Of a DNA stretch of 64,000 bases, positions 54,967 through 64,000 are shown piece by piece. The DNA is from Pseudomonadota bacterium (GTDB lineage: Bacteria > Pseudomonadota > Alphaproteobacteria > Rhizobiales > Hyphomicrobiaceae), in the NCBI GenBank assembly GCA_023423275.1, contig JAFAFW010000052.1:1-64000 (forward strand), written 5' to 3'. Made by a program: the position numbers and the translations under genes. The notes beneath the pieces were generated by a model. The model saw only the letters and a list, made by a program, of their open reading frames with translations, made no database searches and was not told the origin of the DNA. The stretch's first letter is position 1. Every line of letters starts with the position of its first letter.

Positions 54967-56481
54967 TCAGGCGTAGGTGCGGAGTTCGGTTTTGAGCACT
55001 TTGCCGTAATTGTTCTTCGGCAGGCTGTCGACGAAGCGGTAGTGTTTCGGACGCTTGAAACGCGCAATATTATCGAGACACAGGGCGTCCAGTGTCTCGA
55101 TTGTGGCGCCGCCGCCGGGACGTGCGACGATAAATGCAACGACTTCCTCGCCCCATTCCGCATGAGGGCGGCCAACGACGGCGCACTCGATAACGTCGGG
55201 ATGGGTGAGCAGAATTTCCTCGATCTCGCGCGGATAGATATTCGTACCGCCGGAAATGATCAGATCCTTGGAACGGTCCTTCAGCGTGAGAAAGCCTGCG
55301 CAATCCATACTGCCGAGATCACCGGTCCACAGCCAGCCATCACGTAATGATTTGGCATTGGCCTCCGTGTTATCGAGATAACCGCGCATCACGCAGTCGC
55401 TACGGGTAATGATCTCTCCGATTTCGCCGGGCGGCAGGTCGCGTCCCTGATCGTCAACGATACGGAACGCGACGCCGGTGCGCGCAACCCCGACACTTGC
55501 AAGTCGCGCCTCGTAGTCAGGATGTGCGGTGTCGGCATGGCAGGACTTGTCAAGTCCGGAAATGGTCATCGGGCTCTCGCCCTGACCATAGAGCTGATAG
55601 AATTTTTGCCCGAACCGCGCGATTCCTCGTTTGAGATCGGCAACGTACATCGGCGCGCCGCCATAAATGATCGTTTTCAAGCCGCGCGAATCTTCGGCTT
55701 CGGTCTGCGGATGATTGATCAGGCGCACGACCATCGTTGGCGCGGCAAACATGCTGACATTTCGATGCAAATGGAATGTGGAAAGAACCTTCGCAGGATC
55801 GAAACTGCTCAAGACGACGTTATGGGAGCCATGAGCGATGTGCGCGAGGCCGTAAAGTCCGGAACCGTGCGATAGCGGCGCGGCGTGCAGCATCGTATCG
55901 TCGGGGCCGAGGAAATCGATATCGGCCGTATAGGCGTGGATCATGAACAACAGGTTGCGGTGCGTCAGCACGGCGCCTTTCGGCCGGCCGGTCGTGCCGC
56001 TGGTGTAGAACAGCCAGGCATCGCCCTCCGGACCGCCAGTCGCGTGCAGGACGGGATCACCCTCGAGAAGCTTTCCATAGTCGCGAGTGCCGGTGGCAAT
56101 GATGTCCGGCAGGTCGCCACCGGTCAGTGCCGTCATCTGATCGGCGAGGTGAGGCGTCGCTACGACGAGGCGGGCGGCGCTGTTATCGATGATCCAGGCG
56201 AGTTCCTTGGGGTGCAGCTTGGCGTTGATCGGCACGGCGGCCAAACCGGCGCGCCACACGCCGTACAGCACCGGAAAGAACTCCGCGCTGTTTTCCATAA
56301 CGACCGCGACACGATCTCCGGCCTTCAGGCCGTGATGCCGGAACAATGACCCGGCAATGGCCGCCGCCTGTTGCTCGAAGGCGGCGTAGGTGATCCTGGT
56401 ATCGCCGCAGGATATTGCGGCCTGGTCCGGAAAACGTGCCGCGATCGATTGCAAAGTGAGGGAAAGGTTCATCAGCCGCAT
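54967..56481 (-). CDS. AMP-forming acyl-CoA synthetase
   Basis: 504 residues. Adenylate-forming enzyme motifs are all present: the P-loop-like FYTSGTTGRPKGAVLTHRN (about 165), YGQGESPMTISG, GWLWTGDLGSMD, and the hinge KDLIISGGTNIYPREIEE. The C-terminal catalytic lysine is in PKNNYGKVLKTEL. It activates a fatty or aromatic acid to its CoA thioester; the acid is not known. It is a single gene followed by asmA upstream on the same strand, with about 80 bases between. Confidence 0.92.
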   Translation of the reverse strand: MRLMNLSLTLQSIAARFPDQAAISCGDTRITYAAFEQQAAAIAGSLFRHHGLKAGDRVAVVMENSAEFFPVLYGVWRAGLAAVPINAKLHPKELAWIIDNSAARLVVATPHLADQMTALTGGDLPDIIATGTRDYGKLLEGDPVLHATGGPEGDAWLFYTSGTTGRPKGAVLTHRNLLFMIHAYTADIDFLGPDDTMLHAAPLSHGSGLYGLAHIAHGSHNVVLSSFDPAKVLSTFHLHRNVSMFAAPTMVVRLINHPQTEAEDSRGLKTIIYGGAPMYVADLKRGIARFGQKFYQLYGQGESPMTISGLDKSCHADTAHPDYEARLASVGVARTGVAFRIVDDQGRDLPPGEIGEIITRSDCVMRGYLDNTEANAKSLRDGWLWTGDLGSMDCAGFLTLKDRSKDLIISGGTNIYPREIEEILLTHPDVIECAVVGRPHAEWGEEVVAFIVARPGGGATIETLDALCLDNIARFKRPKHYRFVDSLPKNNYGKVLKTELRTYA

Positions 56482-56563
56482 GCCACGTTGAGCCCCGCAA
56501 ACTGGCGGCTAGAATAATGCGATTATTCCTCCGATCAAACCCTGCACGATCCGCCCGGCTGGC

Positions 56564-58885
56564 TCAGTTCTTCAAGAACTGATTCAAAAATTCACGAGCC
56601 TTCTTTTTCGTTTTATTGTCATCGGGATCGCCCTCTTTTCCAAGCAATCCGCGCACGACCTCATTGACATCCTTGCCCTTGAGCTGCCGGCCGACGTCCT
56701 TGGCAGCTTCCAGCACTTTGTCCGGATCCTTGAGAACACTATCGAAATCCGGTTTGACGTGCGGGCGATCCCATGACCCCGTGATGTTGACTGGCAGTTC
56801 AAAGCCCGTGGCCGAGGGCGCGCCACCTTGCCCTGCAAGCGAGGCAACAAGCTTCGGACGAACGGTGTAGTCCAGGGTGCGACGCGGCATATCCGCTGTG
56901 CCCGTACCGGTCACGCGCAACAGCGGGCTCATCAGACGCAGATCGCGATTCTCGGCGATGCCATTGGTGATCTTGAATGTCGCGGTGAGCTCGCTGAAGT
57001 CGGTTTTCTGGGCCAGATCGCGTTCGAGGCCCGAAATCCGGCCCTGCTGCAATCCGCGGATGATCTGCGGAATATTATAGCCGACCAGAGCACCATCGCG
57101 GAATGCAAACTGGGCTTCACCGGTGAGTGTCTCGACCATCTGCCGTTCCGTGCGGCCGCGTCCGGCCACTGCGACGAGCACGCGGCCCTTTCCCGCCACC
57201 CAGTCGAATTCCGCGGCATCGCGCAGCAGTTCGAAACCCGATACGTCGTCGAACTGGAATTTTGCCTGTAGCGTTGGTTCGGGCGATGACGCGTCCAGCC
57301 GCATCACGCCTTCGCCCTTGCCGTCATAGATCTTCAGATCCTCCAGCCGGGCCGTCAGAACGCGATTTTCAAGTGCGGCGAGGATATTTGCAGTACCGGT
57401 TTTGACATCGCGATAAAGGATGCGATCAGTCGCGAGTTTTATGTTGCCGTCGAACAGTCCCAGAGATGCGAAGTTGAAGGGGTTTTCACTCCACCCATGA
57501 CGGGCGACGAAACCGCGGACCTGCGGTTCGACGCGCCCGCTATCACCGGCTTTCGGCGCAGCATCGTCCTGCTTGATGAGGTCTTCGATGGTTTCAGCGG
57601 AGTCCGCGTCGCGATGCTTCTTGTGGCTCCGTTCCGTGCCGCGCAGCCTGGTGCGCTCGTGTGCGCCGGGATCACCCAGGGGAAGCCAAAGATTGATGTC
57701 GAGTTCATTCAGCCGCAGCTCGGCATTGATCAGCGGCCGTGGCCCGTTCCAGCCGTCATGGCTGATGCTGCCTTGAATCCTGGTGTCATCGAAAAGTATG
57801 TCGGCATTCGTGATCTTGGTCGAGGCTGCCTCGACTTTGATATTGCCCTTCAATGCGAGGGGCGCCTCACCCTCGCCCTTGGGCAATGATTTGCCGAGCC
57901 AGGACGCCAATGCACGCAAGGATTTCGTCTTCAGGGAGACTTCGCCCTCGAGATCACGCTGCCCGAGTTTTACCGCGCCAGTATAGGAGACCTCGACAGG
58001 CTTGCCCGTGATCCCCAGCGTCACCGGCGACGGCGCACCGGAGGCCAGGGCTGCGGGCGAATCCACCTTGAGATTGACTCGCATACGTTCGCGCCGCCAG
58101 TTGAGGCTGCCCTTTGCATCGAGCGGCACCGCGAGACTGGGCAAGGCAAACTTCAGATTGATGTCGCTGATGTCTTCGCGCGTATTACGACGGTCGTCGA
58201 TATATTGCACCGAGCCGTCTTCGATACGGACGTCATGAAGAGCGAGGGATCGCGAGCCAGTCTTGTCGCGCTTGCCGGAGCCGACACCCGGCAGTTGGGC
58301 GTAGATGACGCGCGGCAAAGGCTCGGGATCTGCCGGCTGCTGCCAGGCCTGCGCGAAATCCCATGTGCGGCGCCCCGCTGAATCGACATGCAGGTTGAGT
58401 TCCGGCCGGCGCAGAACCAGGCGTTCGATGCGAACCTCACCGCGAAGCAGCGGCCAGATCTGAACGTTGGCGTCCACTTCCGAGACACGCAGCATCGGAT
58501 CACTGCTCATCGTCAGCGGCGCGGACAGGGAAACGCGCTCCAGACGGACGCCGACGTGAGGGAAAATTCGAAATGACGTCTTCCCGGCAACATGCAGTTC
58601 GCGTCCGGTCCTGTCGCGCACCTGCTGGCTGATCTGGTCGCGTATGAGATCAGTCGGCGCAGCGATGAAAAGAAACGTCCCGGTGGCAACCGCAAGCGCC
58701 GCAACGGTGACAAGCGTCCAGAGCAGGAAGGTGAAGACGATGTGCCCGCGGCGGCGCGGGGCAGGCCGGCGCCGCGGCTGGGCGGTCGGACTCCGCCGGC
58801 GCGGCTCTGTCGGCGGCACGGGAGGACGCGCAGCGGGCCGGACGGAGAGCGCGCTCTCGTTCTGTGTAGGATGCGATTCGGTCAT
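56564..58885 (-). CDS. AsmA-family protein
   Basis: 773 residues. A polar, Pro/Arg-rich cytoplasmic N-terminus (about 1 to 48) precedes one membrane span (HIVFTFLLWTLVTVAALAVATGTFLFIA). A long beta-rich periplasmic region of AsmA type follows, with the N-terminal signature FRIFPHVGVRLERVSLS and C-terminal FKITNGIAENRDLRLMSPLLRVTGTGTADMPRRTLDYTVRPKL. AsmA-like proteins are thought to move phospholipids between the membranes. The last 70 residues are charged. Start near 58885 is likely. Confidence 0.9.
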   Translation of the reverse strand: MTESHPTQNESALSVRPAARPPVPPTEPRRRSPTAQPRRRPAPRRRGHIVFTFLLWTLVTVAALAVATGTFLFIAAPTDLIRDQISQQVRDRTGRELHVAGKTSFRIFPHVGVRLERVSLSAPLTMSSDPMLRVSEVDANVQIWPLLRGEVRIERLVLRRPELNLHVDSAGRRTWDFAQAWQQPADPEPLPRVIYAQLPGVGSGKRDKTGSRSLALHDVRIEDGSVQYIDDRRNTREDISDINLKFALPSLAVPLDAKGSLNWRRERMRVNLKVDSPAALASGAPSPVTLGITGKPVEVSYTGAVKLGQRDLEGEVSLKTKSLRALASWLGKSLPKGEGEAPLALKGNIKVEAASTKITNADILFDDTRIQGSISHDGWNGPRPLINAELRLNELDINLWLPLGDPGAHERTRLRGTERSHKKHRDADSAETIEDLIKQDDAAPKAGDSGRVEPQVRGFVARHGWSENPFNFASLGLFDGNIKLATDRILYRDVKTGTANILAALENRVLTARLEDLKIYDGKGEGVMRLDASSPEPTLQAKFQFDDVSGFELLRDAAEFDWVAGKGRVLVAVAGRGRTERQMVETLTGEAQFAFRDGALVGYNIPQIIRGLQQGRISGLERDLAQKTDFSELTATFKITNGIAENRDLRLMSPLLRVTGTGTADMPRRTLDYTVRPKLVASLAGQGGAPSATGFELPVNITGSWDRPHVKPDFDSVLKDPDKVLEAAKDVGRQLKGKDVNEVVRGLLGKEGDPDDNKTKKKAREFLNQFLKN

Positions 58886-59114
58886 AGACAGCTATTCAAG
58901 CTTCTTCATCGCAATGCGGCAACCGGCCAGAGTCTATGACAGCAGATTGTGTCATTCGACGGGATTTGACCGATCCAGCCTCGGGCAGTATTGACGGCGG
59001 CGGCTCCGCTGCATTGCAGCGAGGCTATGTCCGGCCGCTGCTTCGTCCCCCCTGGCGCGCGAGTGCACGTCAGGGCTCATCCGCTGCGTGCCGTCCGATG
59101 GGAGAGGACAGCTG

Positions 59115-60239
59115 ATGCCAGACGGATCGCGCGGCAGCCAGGAGGATCTGGACGCCTCAATACGCTGGACCGGCCGTGTCCGCGCCTTTTTTTCCAAATG
59201 GGGCCTCCGGCTGGTCGTCGGGTACGTCGTGGGCGTCCTGGGAGCGTTCGTCGCGCTCTATCTTCATGTTCCGCTGCCCTGGTTTCTCGGCGCCTTGCTC
59301 TTTTGCCTGGTTGCCGCCGTATCGGGTGCCCCGGTTCAGCAACCGCGCCTTCTTTCAGTTCCGGTGCGGGCCGTACTGGGGGTGGCGATCGGCGCAGCCT
59401 TTACACCGGCGTTGCTCGGTCAGTTTGGAGGGATGATCGGCAGCCTGTTGCTGCTGGTGCCCTTCATGGTGCTGATCATCGGGTTGGGCACAGTGTTTTT
59501 CTCGCGCTACGCCGGTTTCGATAAGCCGACGGCTTTTTTCTGCGCTGTTCCCGGCGGCTTGACCGACATGGTGACCATGGGAACGGATGCGGGTGCCAAT
59601 CCGCGCGTCGTCACGCTGATCCAGGGCACCCGTGTCCTCATGATCGTGGCATTGGTCCCATTCTGGTTTCAGTGGGCCGGCAGCCGTAGCATCAGCACGC
59701 TGCTGCCTCCGGGCGTTCATTTGTCTGATTTCGGGTTGGCCGATGCGTTGGCGCTGGTCGCCATGGGGTGGGCAGGATGGTTCGTGGCAAGGCGGATCGG
59801 GCTTGCCGGGGCGCCGCTCATTGGGCCGATGATTTTGAGCGGTCTAGCTCACGCCACAGGGCTGACATCGGCAAAAGTCCCCGTCGAGCTCTTGATTTTT
59901 GCGCAGATCACATTGGGCATCATGCTCGGCGGGCAATTCCGCGGCATTACATTGAAGGAATTCTGGAACACCCTCGTTTGGGGAATCATCTTCGGTGTCC
60001 TGCTGCTGGCGCTGACGGCTGTTGTCGCCATCGAGATATCGCGTCTGACAGGCTTCGAAAGTTCGAGTGTGCTGCTGGCCTACGCACCGGGTGGACAGGC
60101 CGAACTCAACCTTCTTGGCTTCCTGCTTGGGCTCGATGTGGCCTTCATCGCGCTGCATCACCTCGTGCGGCTTGCCATCGTGATTTTCGGCGCGCAAATC
60201 GTGTTCGCGTCCAACAAGAGCTGGCGCAGCGACAGTTGA
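59115..60239 (+). CDS. AbrB-family membrane protein (ammonia monooxygenase-like transporter)
   Basis: 374 residues from the ATG at 59115, with GAGGA upstream; an ATG at 59088 is possible. About 10 hydrophobic segments form two similar halves. The AbrB-type motifs are PLPWFLGALLFCLVAA and FCAVPGGLTDMVTMGTDAGANPR, repeated as GAPLIGPMILSGLAHATG and AYAPGGQAELNLLG. This family (PF05145) was once named after ammonia monooxygenase but acts more like a transporter. The substrate is unknown. It is 59 bases upstream of a HisD/HpsN-like gene. Confidence 0.87.
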   Translation: MPDGSRGSQEDLDASIRWTGRVRAFFSKWGLRLVVGYVVGVLGAFVALYLHVPLPWFLGALLFCLVAAVSGAPVQQPRLLSVPVRAVLGVAIGAAFTPALLGQFGGMIGSLLLLVPFMVLIIGLGTVFFSRYAGFDKPTAFFCAVPGGLTDMVTMGTDAGANPRVVTLIQGTRVLMIVALVPFWFQWAGSRSISTLLPPGVHLSDFGLADALALVAMGWAGWFVARRIGLAGAPLIGPMILSGLAHATGLTSAKVPVELLIFAQITLGIMLGGQFRGITLKEFWNTLVWGIIFGVLLLALTAVVAIEISRLTGFESSSVLLAYAPGGQAELNLLGFLLGLDVAFIALHHLVRLAIVIFGAQIVFASNKSWRSDS

Positions 60240-60298
60240 CGCCCATGCTGCGAGGCGCACAATCAGGGGTGGATGCAACCACCTGAGGTCTTGGCACG

Positions 60299-61609
60299 AT
60301 GGCTGTCCGTTACTTGAAGAAGGCCGATAAGAGCCCACGCACCGGCGAGAACGAAACCCGCGCCCGCGTTGCGGAGATGCTGGAGGAAATCGAGCAGGGC
60401 CGCGAGGACGTCGCGCGCGCGTATGGCGAGAAGCTCGACGGCTACGCGGGTGAAATCGAGATCTCGCAAGCGGCCATTGAAGAGGCAGCGCAGAAAATTC
60501 CGGCTCAGCTCAAGGACGACATCGCATTTGCGCATGATCGCGTGCGCAAATTCGCTGAACGGCAGAAAGCGAGCATGCGGGCCTTCGAGGCTGAAATCGA
60601 GCCGGGCATCGTCCTTGGCCAACGGCTGATTCCGGTGGCGACGGCGGGGTGCTATGTGCCCGGGGGACGTTATGCGCATGTTGCCTCCGCCATCATGAGC
60701 ATCACGACCACCAAGGTGGCCGGTGTTCAAAACGTCATTGCCTGTTCGGCACCGCATGGCGCGGCGGGTGTCAATCCCGGCATCCTATACGCCATGCATT
60801 ATTGCGGAGCTGACCGCATCCTGGCGCTCGGCGGCGTGCAGGGCATTGCCTCCCTGGCGTTTGGTTTGTTCACAGGCCATGCAGCCGACATTCTGGTTGG
60901 CCCTGGTAATCGGTTTGTCGCCGAGGCGAAGCGCATGCTGTACGGCCGCGTCGGCATCGATCTTTTCGCCGGGCCGACGGAGATTGCCATTCTTGCAGAC
61001 AAGACAGCCGATCCCGTGATCGTGGCGACGGACCTGGTCGGTCAGTGCGAACACGGACCCGATAGCCCGGCCTGGCTCGTCTCGACCAGCCAGGACCTGG
61101 CGGAGGATGTTATCCGACGGGTTCCCGGCCTCGTCGCTGCGCTGCCGGAGGCCCAGCGGGCGAATGCGGAGGCCGCGTGGCGCGACTACGGTGAAGTCGC
61201 CGTCGCAGATACCGACGAGGAGGCTGCCCAGGTGTCGGACCGGTGGGCCCCGGAGCACCTGGAGATCCTGACGGCCAAGAACGACTGGTACGCGGCGCGG
61301 CTCACGAACTACGGTTCGTTGTTCGTCGGCGAGGAGACGACCGTCGCTTATGGCGATAAGGCCCAGGGCACGAACCATATCCTGCCGACGAAGGGCGCCG
61401 CACGTTACACGGGGGGACTTTCGGTCCATAAGTTCATCAAGGTCGTGACCACGCAGCGCATGACGCCCGAGGCGTCCCGCGCCGTGGCGGCTGCAACAGC
61501 CCGGATTTCGCGCCTCGAGGGCATGGAAGCCCACGCCCGCACCGCCGATATCCGGCTGGCCAAGTATTTCCCTGCCGAGAACTTCAACCTCGACGCGCGG
61601 GATCTGTAA
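60299..61609 (+). CDS. Histidinol-dehydrogenase-family protein (HisD or HpsN-like)
   Basis: 436 residues. The family pattern is clear: VATAGCYVPGGRYAH, the NAD-binding VQNVIACSAPHG, VGPGNRFVAEAKRMLYGRVGIDLFAGPTE, and the zinc region with QCEHGPDSPAWL, then WAPEHLEI and TNHILPTKGAARYTGGLSVHKF. Two zinc ligands (Gln and His in QCEH) are kept. It lies outside a his operon, and the EHGPDSP variant and N-terminal AVRYLKK are more like the sulfopropanediol dehydrogenase (HpsN) branch. Thus it may oxidise a different alcohol. The AbrB-like transporter just upstream may supply the substrate. Confidence 0.8.
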   Translation: MAVRYLKKADKSPRTGENETRARVAEMLEEIEQGREDVARAYGEKLDGYAGEIEISQAAIEEAAQKIPAQLKDDIAFAHDRVRKFAERQKASMRAFEAEIEPGIVLGQRLIPVATAGCYVPGGRYAHVASAIMSITTTKVAGVQNVIACSAPHGAAGVNPGILYAMHYCGADRILALGGVQGIASLAFGLFTGHAADILVGPGNRFVAEAKRMLYGRVGIDLFAGPTEIAILADKTADPVIVATDLVGQCEHGPDSPAWLVSTSQDLAEDVIRRVPGLVAALPEAQRANAEAAWRDYGEVAVADTDEEAAQVSDRWAPEHLEILTAKNDWYAARLTNYGSLFVGEETTVAYGDKAQGTNHILPTKGAARYTGGLSVHKFIKVVTTQRMTPEASRAVAAATARISRLEGMEAHARTADIRLAKYFPAENFNLDARDL

Positions 61610-61795
61610 GCCGGATTTCGACTGTGGTCTGCGGCTGGTGCAAGGCAGGCGCTCGCATTGTGCCTTGCACAACGGGACCGAATGCGGTGAAAGTCCAGGC
61701 ACTTTCAAGAAGCCGCCGGGGCCGTCCGGATAGGCCTTCAGCCTGTGTTCGCCATTGACTGTGCGGCCACACACCTTGGGAAGGATCATCACATT

Positions 61796-62839
61796 ATGAA
61801 GGATGGGGTCGATGTCGCCGACGACATTGTTCTGCCCTTTCCGGATGCGCCCGCTCCCGGTCAGGCGATTCCGGTCGCTGATGGCATCCTGTGGGCGCGC
61901 ATGTCTCTTCCGGTGCGGCTCAATCATGTCAATGTCTGGCTGATCGAGGAGGCCGACGGCTGGAGCGTGATCGATTGCGGCCTCGATTCGCCCGAGACCC
62001 GGTCCGCCTGGGAGCAATTGGCATCCGGCCCCATGAAGGGACGCCCGATCCGGCGTCTCATTGCGACGCACGGCCATGTCGATCATGTCGGTTTGGCAGG
62101 GTGGTTCGTAAAGCGATTTAACGTGCCGTTTTATGCGACGCGGTCGGCTTGGCTATGGGCCCGCGTGACCTCGGATGCGCGCAACAAGTCGACCGCCACC
62201 GAAGCTATTGCGCATTTGGAACGTCATGGCTGCGATCCGGATCACATCGTGGCCTACGCAAAGAAGCGCGGCCCCCTGCAGCAGCTTTTCGGTGATCCGC
62301 CTTTATCGTTCAGGCGGCTCAAGGATGGTGATGTTTTCGCGGCAGGCCACCGAACCTGGTCCGTCATCACCGCGGATGGCCATGCCGATGAACATGCGTC
62401 GTTCTACAGTCGGGACGCATCGGTTCTGATCGCGGGCGACCAGATCCTGCAGCGCATTTCTCCGGTGGTCGGCGTCTTCTCCGGAGAGCCGTTTGCCGAT
62501 CCGTTGACAGATTATCTCGCGTCCCTCGAACGTTTGAGCAAGCTCGATAATGCTGCTCTGGTGCTGCCCTCGCACGGCCTCCCGTTCACGGGGTTGCGCC
62601 AGCGCGCGGCGCAGCTCCAACTGCATCATCGGCAACGCCTCGATATGGCGGTTCAGGCTCTGGAATGCCCGATGACGGGTACGGAGGTCTCCAAGGTCCT
62701 GTTCACCCGTGCGATTGCGGGAGGTGAATGGTATCTGGCTCTCGGCGAGACCCTTGCTCATCTCCACCGGCTCGAGACCGAGGGACGAGTGCGCCATCAG
62801 ATCGATCACAATGGTGTTATCCGCTTCGCGAGGACGTGA
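61796..62839 (+). CDS. MBL-fold metallo-hydrolase
   Basis: 347 residues from the ATG at 61796, with GGAAGGA upstream. The metallo-beta-lactamase fold is shown by ATHGHVDHVG (HxHxDH zinc motif), TADGHADEHASFY and VLIAGDQIL (bridging Asp), with a last His in LPSHGLPF. All metal ligands are present. The C-terminal 70 residues form a winged-helix-like tail (LAHLHRLETEGRVRHQ) as in LACTB2-like hydrolases. The substrate is unknown. It is about 190 bases after the dehydrogenase gene. Confidence 0.88.
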   Translation: MKDGVDVADDIVLPFPDAPAPGQAIPVADGILWARMSLPVRLNHVNVWLIEEADGWSVIDCGLDSPETRSAWEQLASGPMKGRPIRRLIATHGHVDHVGLAGWFVKRFNVPFYATRSAWLWARVTSDARNKSTATEAIAHLERHGCDPDHIVAYAKKRGPLQQLFGDPPLSFRRLKDGDVFAAGHRTWSVITADGHADEHASFYSRDASVLIAGDQILQRISPVVGVFSGEPFADPLTDYLASLERLSKLDNAALVLPSHGLPFTGLRQRAAQLQLHHRQRLDMAVQALECPMTGTEVSKVLFTRAIAGGEWYLALGETLAHLHRLETEGRVRHQIDHNGVIRFART

Positions 62840-62851
62840 CGCCGCCCATCG

Positions 62852-63367
62852 TTAACGGATGTTGATCGATAGCCCGAATGCGGCTGCCAGAAGCCCCGCG
62901 AGAAGTCCTGCCGCCGGCGGCACGAACCAGGAGACCGCGAACCGGAGGCCGACGAACGGCCAGCCCATGATCGGGCCCTCGAACGAGATCACCCGATGAA
63001 AGGCGTAAACCGACCAGCCCGTGATCAGGGCGATGACCTGCGGCCCGCCCGCGCCCTGGTGTGCAAACAGGATCGCGATGGGAAAGGATACGATCGGTCC
63101 GCCAGGCATCAGGCCACCCATCACCGAGGCGGCCGCGATGCCGGCCAAGCCCGTATCCGCGCCGAGGACTGCCGCAATGGTGCGTTCCGGGACAAGCTCG
63201 GCGATACACGCCGCAGCGGTCAGCGCAAACGGCAAGCGGATGATAATGCGCACGAATTCTTCGCGCGTGAACTGCACAGCATTGGGAATATGCGCGCGAT
63301 CCCGGCGCCAGGCGTAGATTGCCACGGGAACAGTGACGAGCAGCAGAATGGCAAGTGATGCGATCAT
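62852..63367 (-). CDS. Half-size permease, C-terminal partner
   Basis: 171 residues from the ATG at 63367, overlapping the stop of the next upstream gene (ATGA). About four to five hydrophobic segments. The core is GGLMPGGPIVSFPIAILFAHQGAGG, then ITGWSVYAFHRVISFEGPIMG. This core repeats in its upstream neighbour (TPGGPFAAFPIVYALSLAG, LTAWSVLGLHRLVIWELPLLG), so the two genes look like the two halves of one DUF318/ArsP-type permease. They probably form a heterodimer. The substrate is unknown. Confidence 0.8.
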   Translation of the reverse strand: MIASLAILLLVTVPVAIYAWRRDRAHIPNAVQFTREEFVRIIIRLPFALTAAACIAELVPERTIAAVLGADTGLAGIAAASVMGGLMPGGPIVSFPIAILFAHQGAGGPQVIALITGWSVYAFHRVISFEGPIMGWPFVGLRFAVSWFVPPAAGLLAGLLAAAFGLSINIR

Positions 63368-63972
63368 CGCAACTCTCCACCGGGTGGTCCGCCACGGCCT
63401 ATGGGCACCGTCGGCACAATGCGGATCACCGCGCGCGCGAAAAGTCCTGCGACGAGGGGCAGGGGGAGACTGGCAAGAAAGCGCGTGATGACGAAGTCCG
63501 TGCCGAGTAGTGGCAGTTCCCAGATGACGAGACGATGCAACCCGAGCACCGACCAGGCCGTCAGATAGGTGATCACGGCACCGACGTCGGCTCCCGCGAG
63601 CGACAGGGCGTAGACGATGGGGAATGCTGCGAATGGTCCGCCGGGCGTCGCAGCGCCGAGCGCCGTTGCAAGCGCCAATCCCTTCCAGCCTGATTCGGCA
63701 CCCAGCACCGGAGCGACACGTTTGGGATCGGAAATCTCCTTGACCAATCCGCCCAGAAACAGGCCGATCAGGATCATCGGGGCGACCATCATCAGCAAGC
63801 CGGCGCCCTTGCTGAGTGCCTGGATCAACGCGTCCTGTCCCTTGAAATAAAACAGCAAGCCGGCTGAGGTCGTCGCCAGCGCTACAAAAAACCACGCTGC
63901 GCCGTCCATCATGGGGTTGGGCGCAAACGCCTGCGCGCTTGGCGTTCGGTTCTCTTGGGGAGGTTGGGTCAT
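63364..63972 (-). CDS. Half-size permease, N-terminal partner
   Basis: 202 residues. An N-terminal polar segment is followed by about five hydrophobic segments with the same TPGGPFAAFPI and LTAWSVLGLHRLVIWELP motifs found in the downstream gene. Translation of the two is likely coupled by the four-base overlap. It resembles one half of a duplicated permease of the DUF318/ArsP class. The start is 28 bases from the window end; whether more genes belong to the operon cannot be seen. Confidence 0.8.
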   Translation of the reverse strand: MTQPPQENRTPSAQAFAPNPMMDGAAWFFVALATTSAGLLFYFKGQDALIQALSKGAGLLMMVAPMILIGLFLGGLVKEISDPKRVAPVLGAESGWKGLALATALGAATPGGPFAAFPIVYALSLAGADVGAVITYLTAWSVLGLHRLVIWELPLLGTDFVITRFLASLPLPLVAGLFARAVIRIVPTVPIGRGGPPGGELR

Positions 63973-64000
63973 TGAGGCTCGCTTCTGGTGCCTGTTTGGC

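Overview
The window is GC-rich DNA from an alphaproteobacterium, most likely order Hyphomicrobiales (Rhizobiales). The signs are ChpT of the CtrA phosphorelay, an EipA/DUF1134 envelope protein, an RpoH heat-shock sigma factor, an H-NS-like protein of the type common in the Bradyrhizobium/Rhodopseudomonas group, and a RluD-type gene beside a small membrane protein. The species cannot be named from the sequence alone.

Region 1 (1 to about 18040) is the right-hand part of an integrative and conjugative element. It carries a DUF2493 protein, the coupling protein TraG, a ribbon-helix-helix protein, and a mating-pair-formation operon in the order trbB-C-D-E/J-L-F-G-I. DUF736, a hotdog thioesterase, an MFS transporter and a 73-residue acidic protein follow. 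A large serine recombinase ends the element, and its reading frame runs into the 3' half of a tRNA-Glu(CTC) gene, which marks the likely attachment site. The relaxase, oriT and left attachment site are not seen and presumably lie left of the window. trbE and trbJ share one unbroken reading frame. The usual trbK slot holds a cluster of hairpins instead of a recognisable gene.

Region 2 (18040 to 33600) is chromosomal core and envelope: the DUF6476-like protein, RluD, RpoH, a periplasmic amidase, a YadA-like surface protein with about 37 copies of a 16-residue repeat, an XRE regulator, a TauE/SafE permease, two tandem RlpA-like proteins, ChpT, CysQ and EipA.

Region 3 (33600 to 49700) holds two membrane-linked proteins of unknown role, a class I aminotransferase, a secreted amidohydrolase, TspO, and a methyltransferase fused to a D-Ala-D-Ala-ligase-like ATP-grasp domain. 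It continues with a guaB-MAPEG-rsmB operon, a ppx-rlmE-eamA operon, an M15 peptidase, tRNA-Gln(CTG) and an SH3 protein.

Region 4 (49700 to 64000) has an HWE histidine kinase, a Kef/YbaL antiporter, an H-NS-like protein, an acyl-CoA ligase, AsmA, an AbrB-family membrane protein, a HisD/HpsN-like dehydrogenase, an MBL-fold hydrolase and a pair of overlapping half-size permease genes.

The most unusual items are the repeat adhesin, the TrbE-TrbJ continuous frame with the missing trbK, the recombinase/tRNA overlap, the methyltransferase/ATP-grasp fusion and the split permease.
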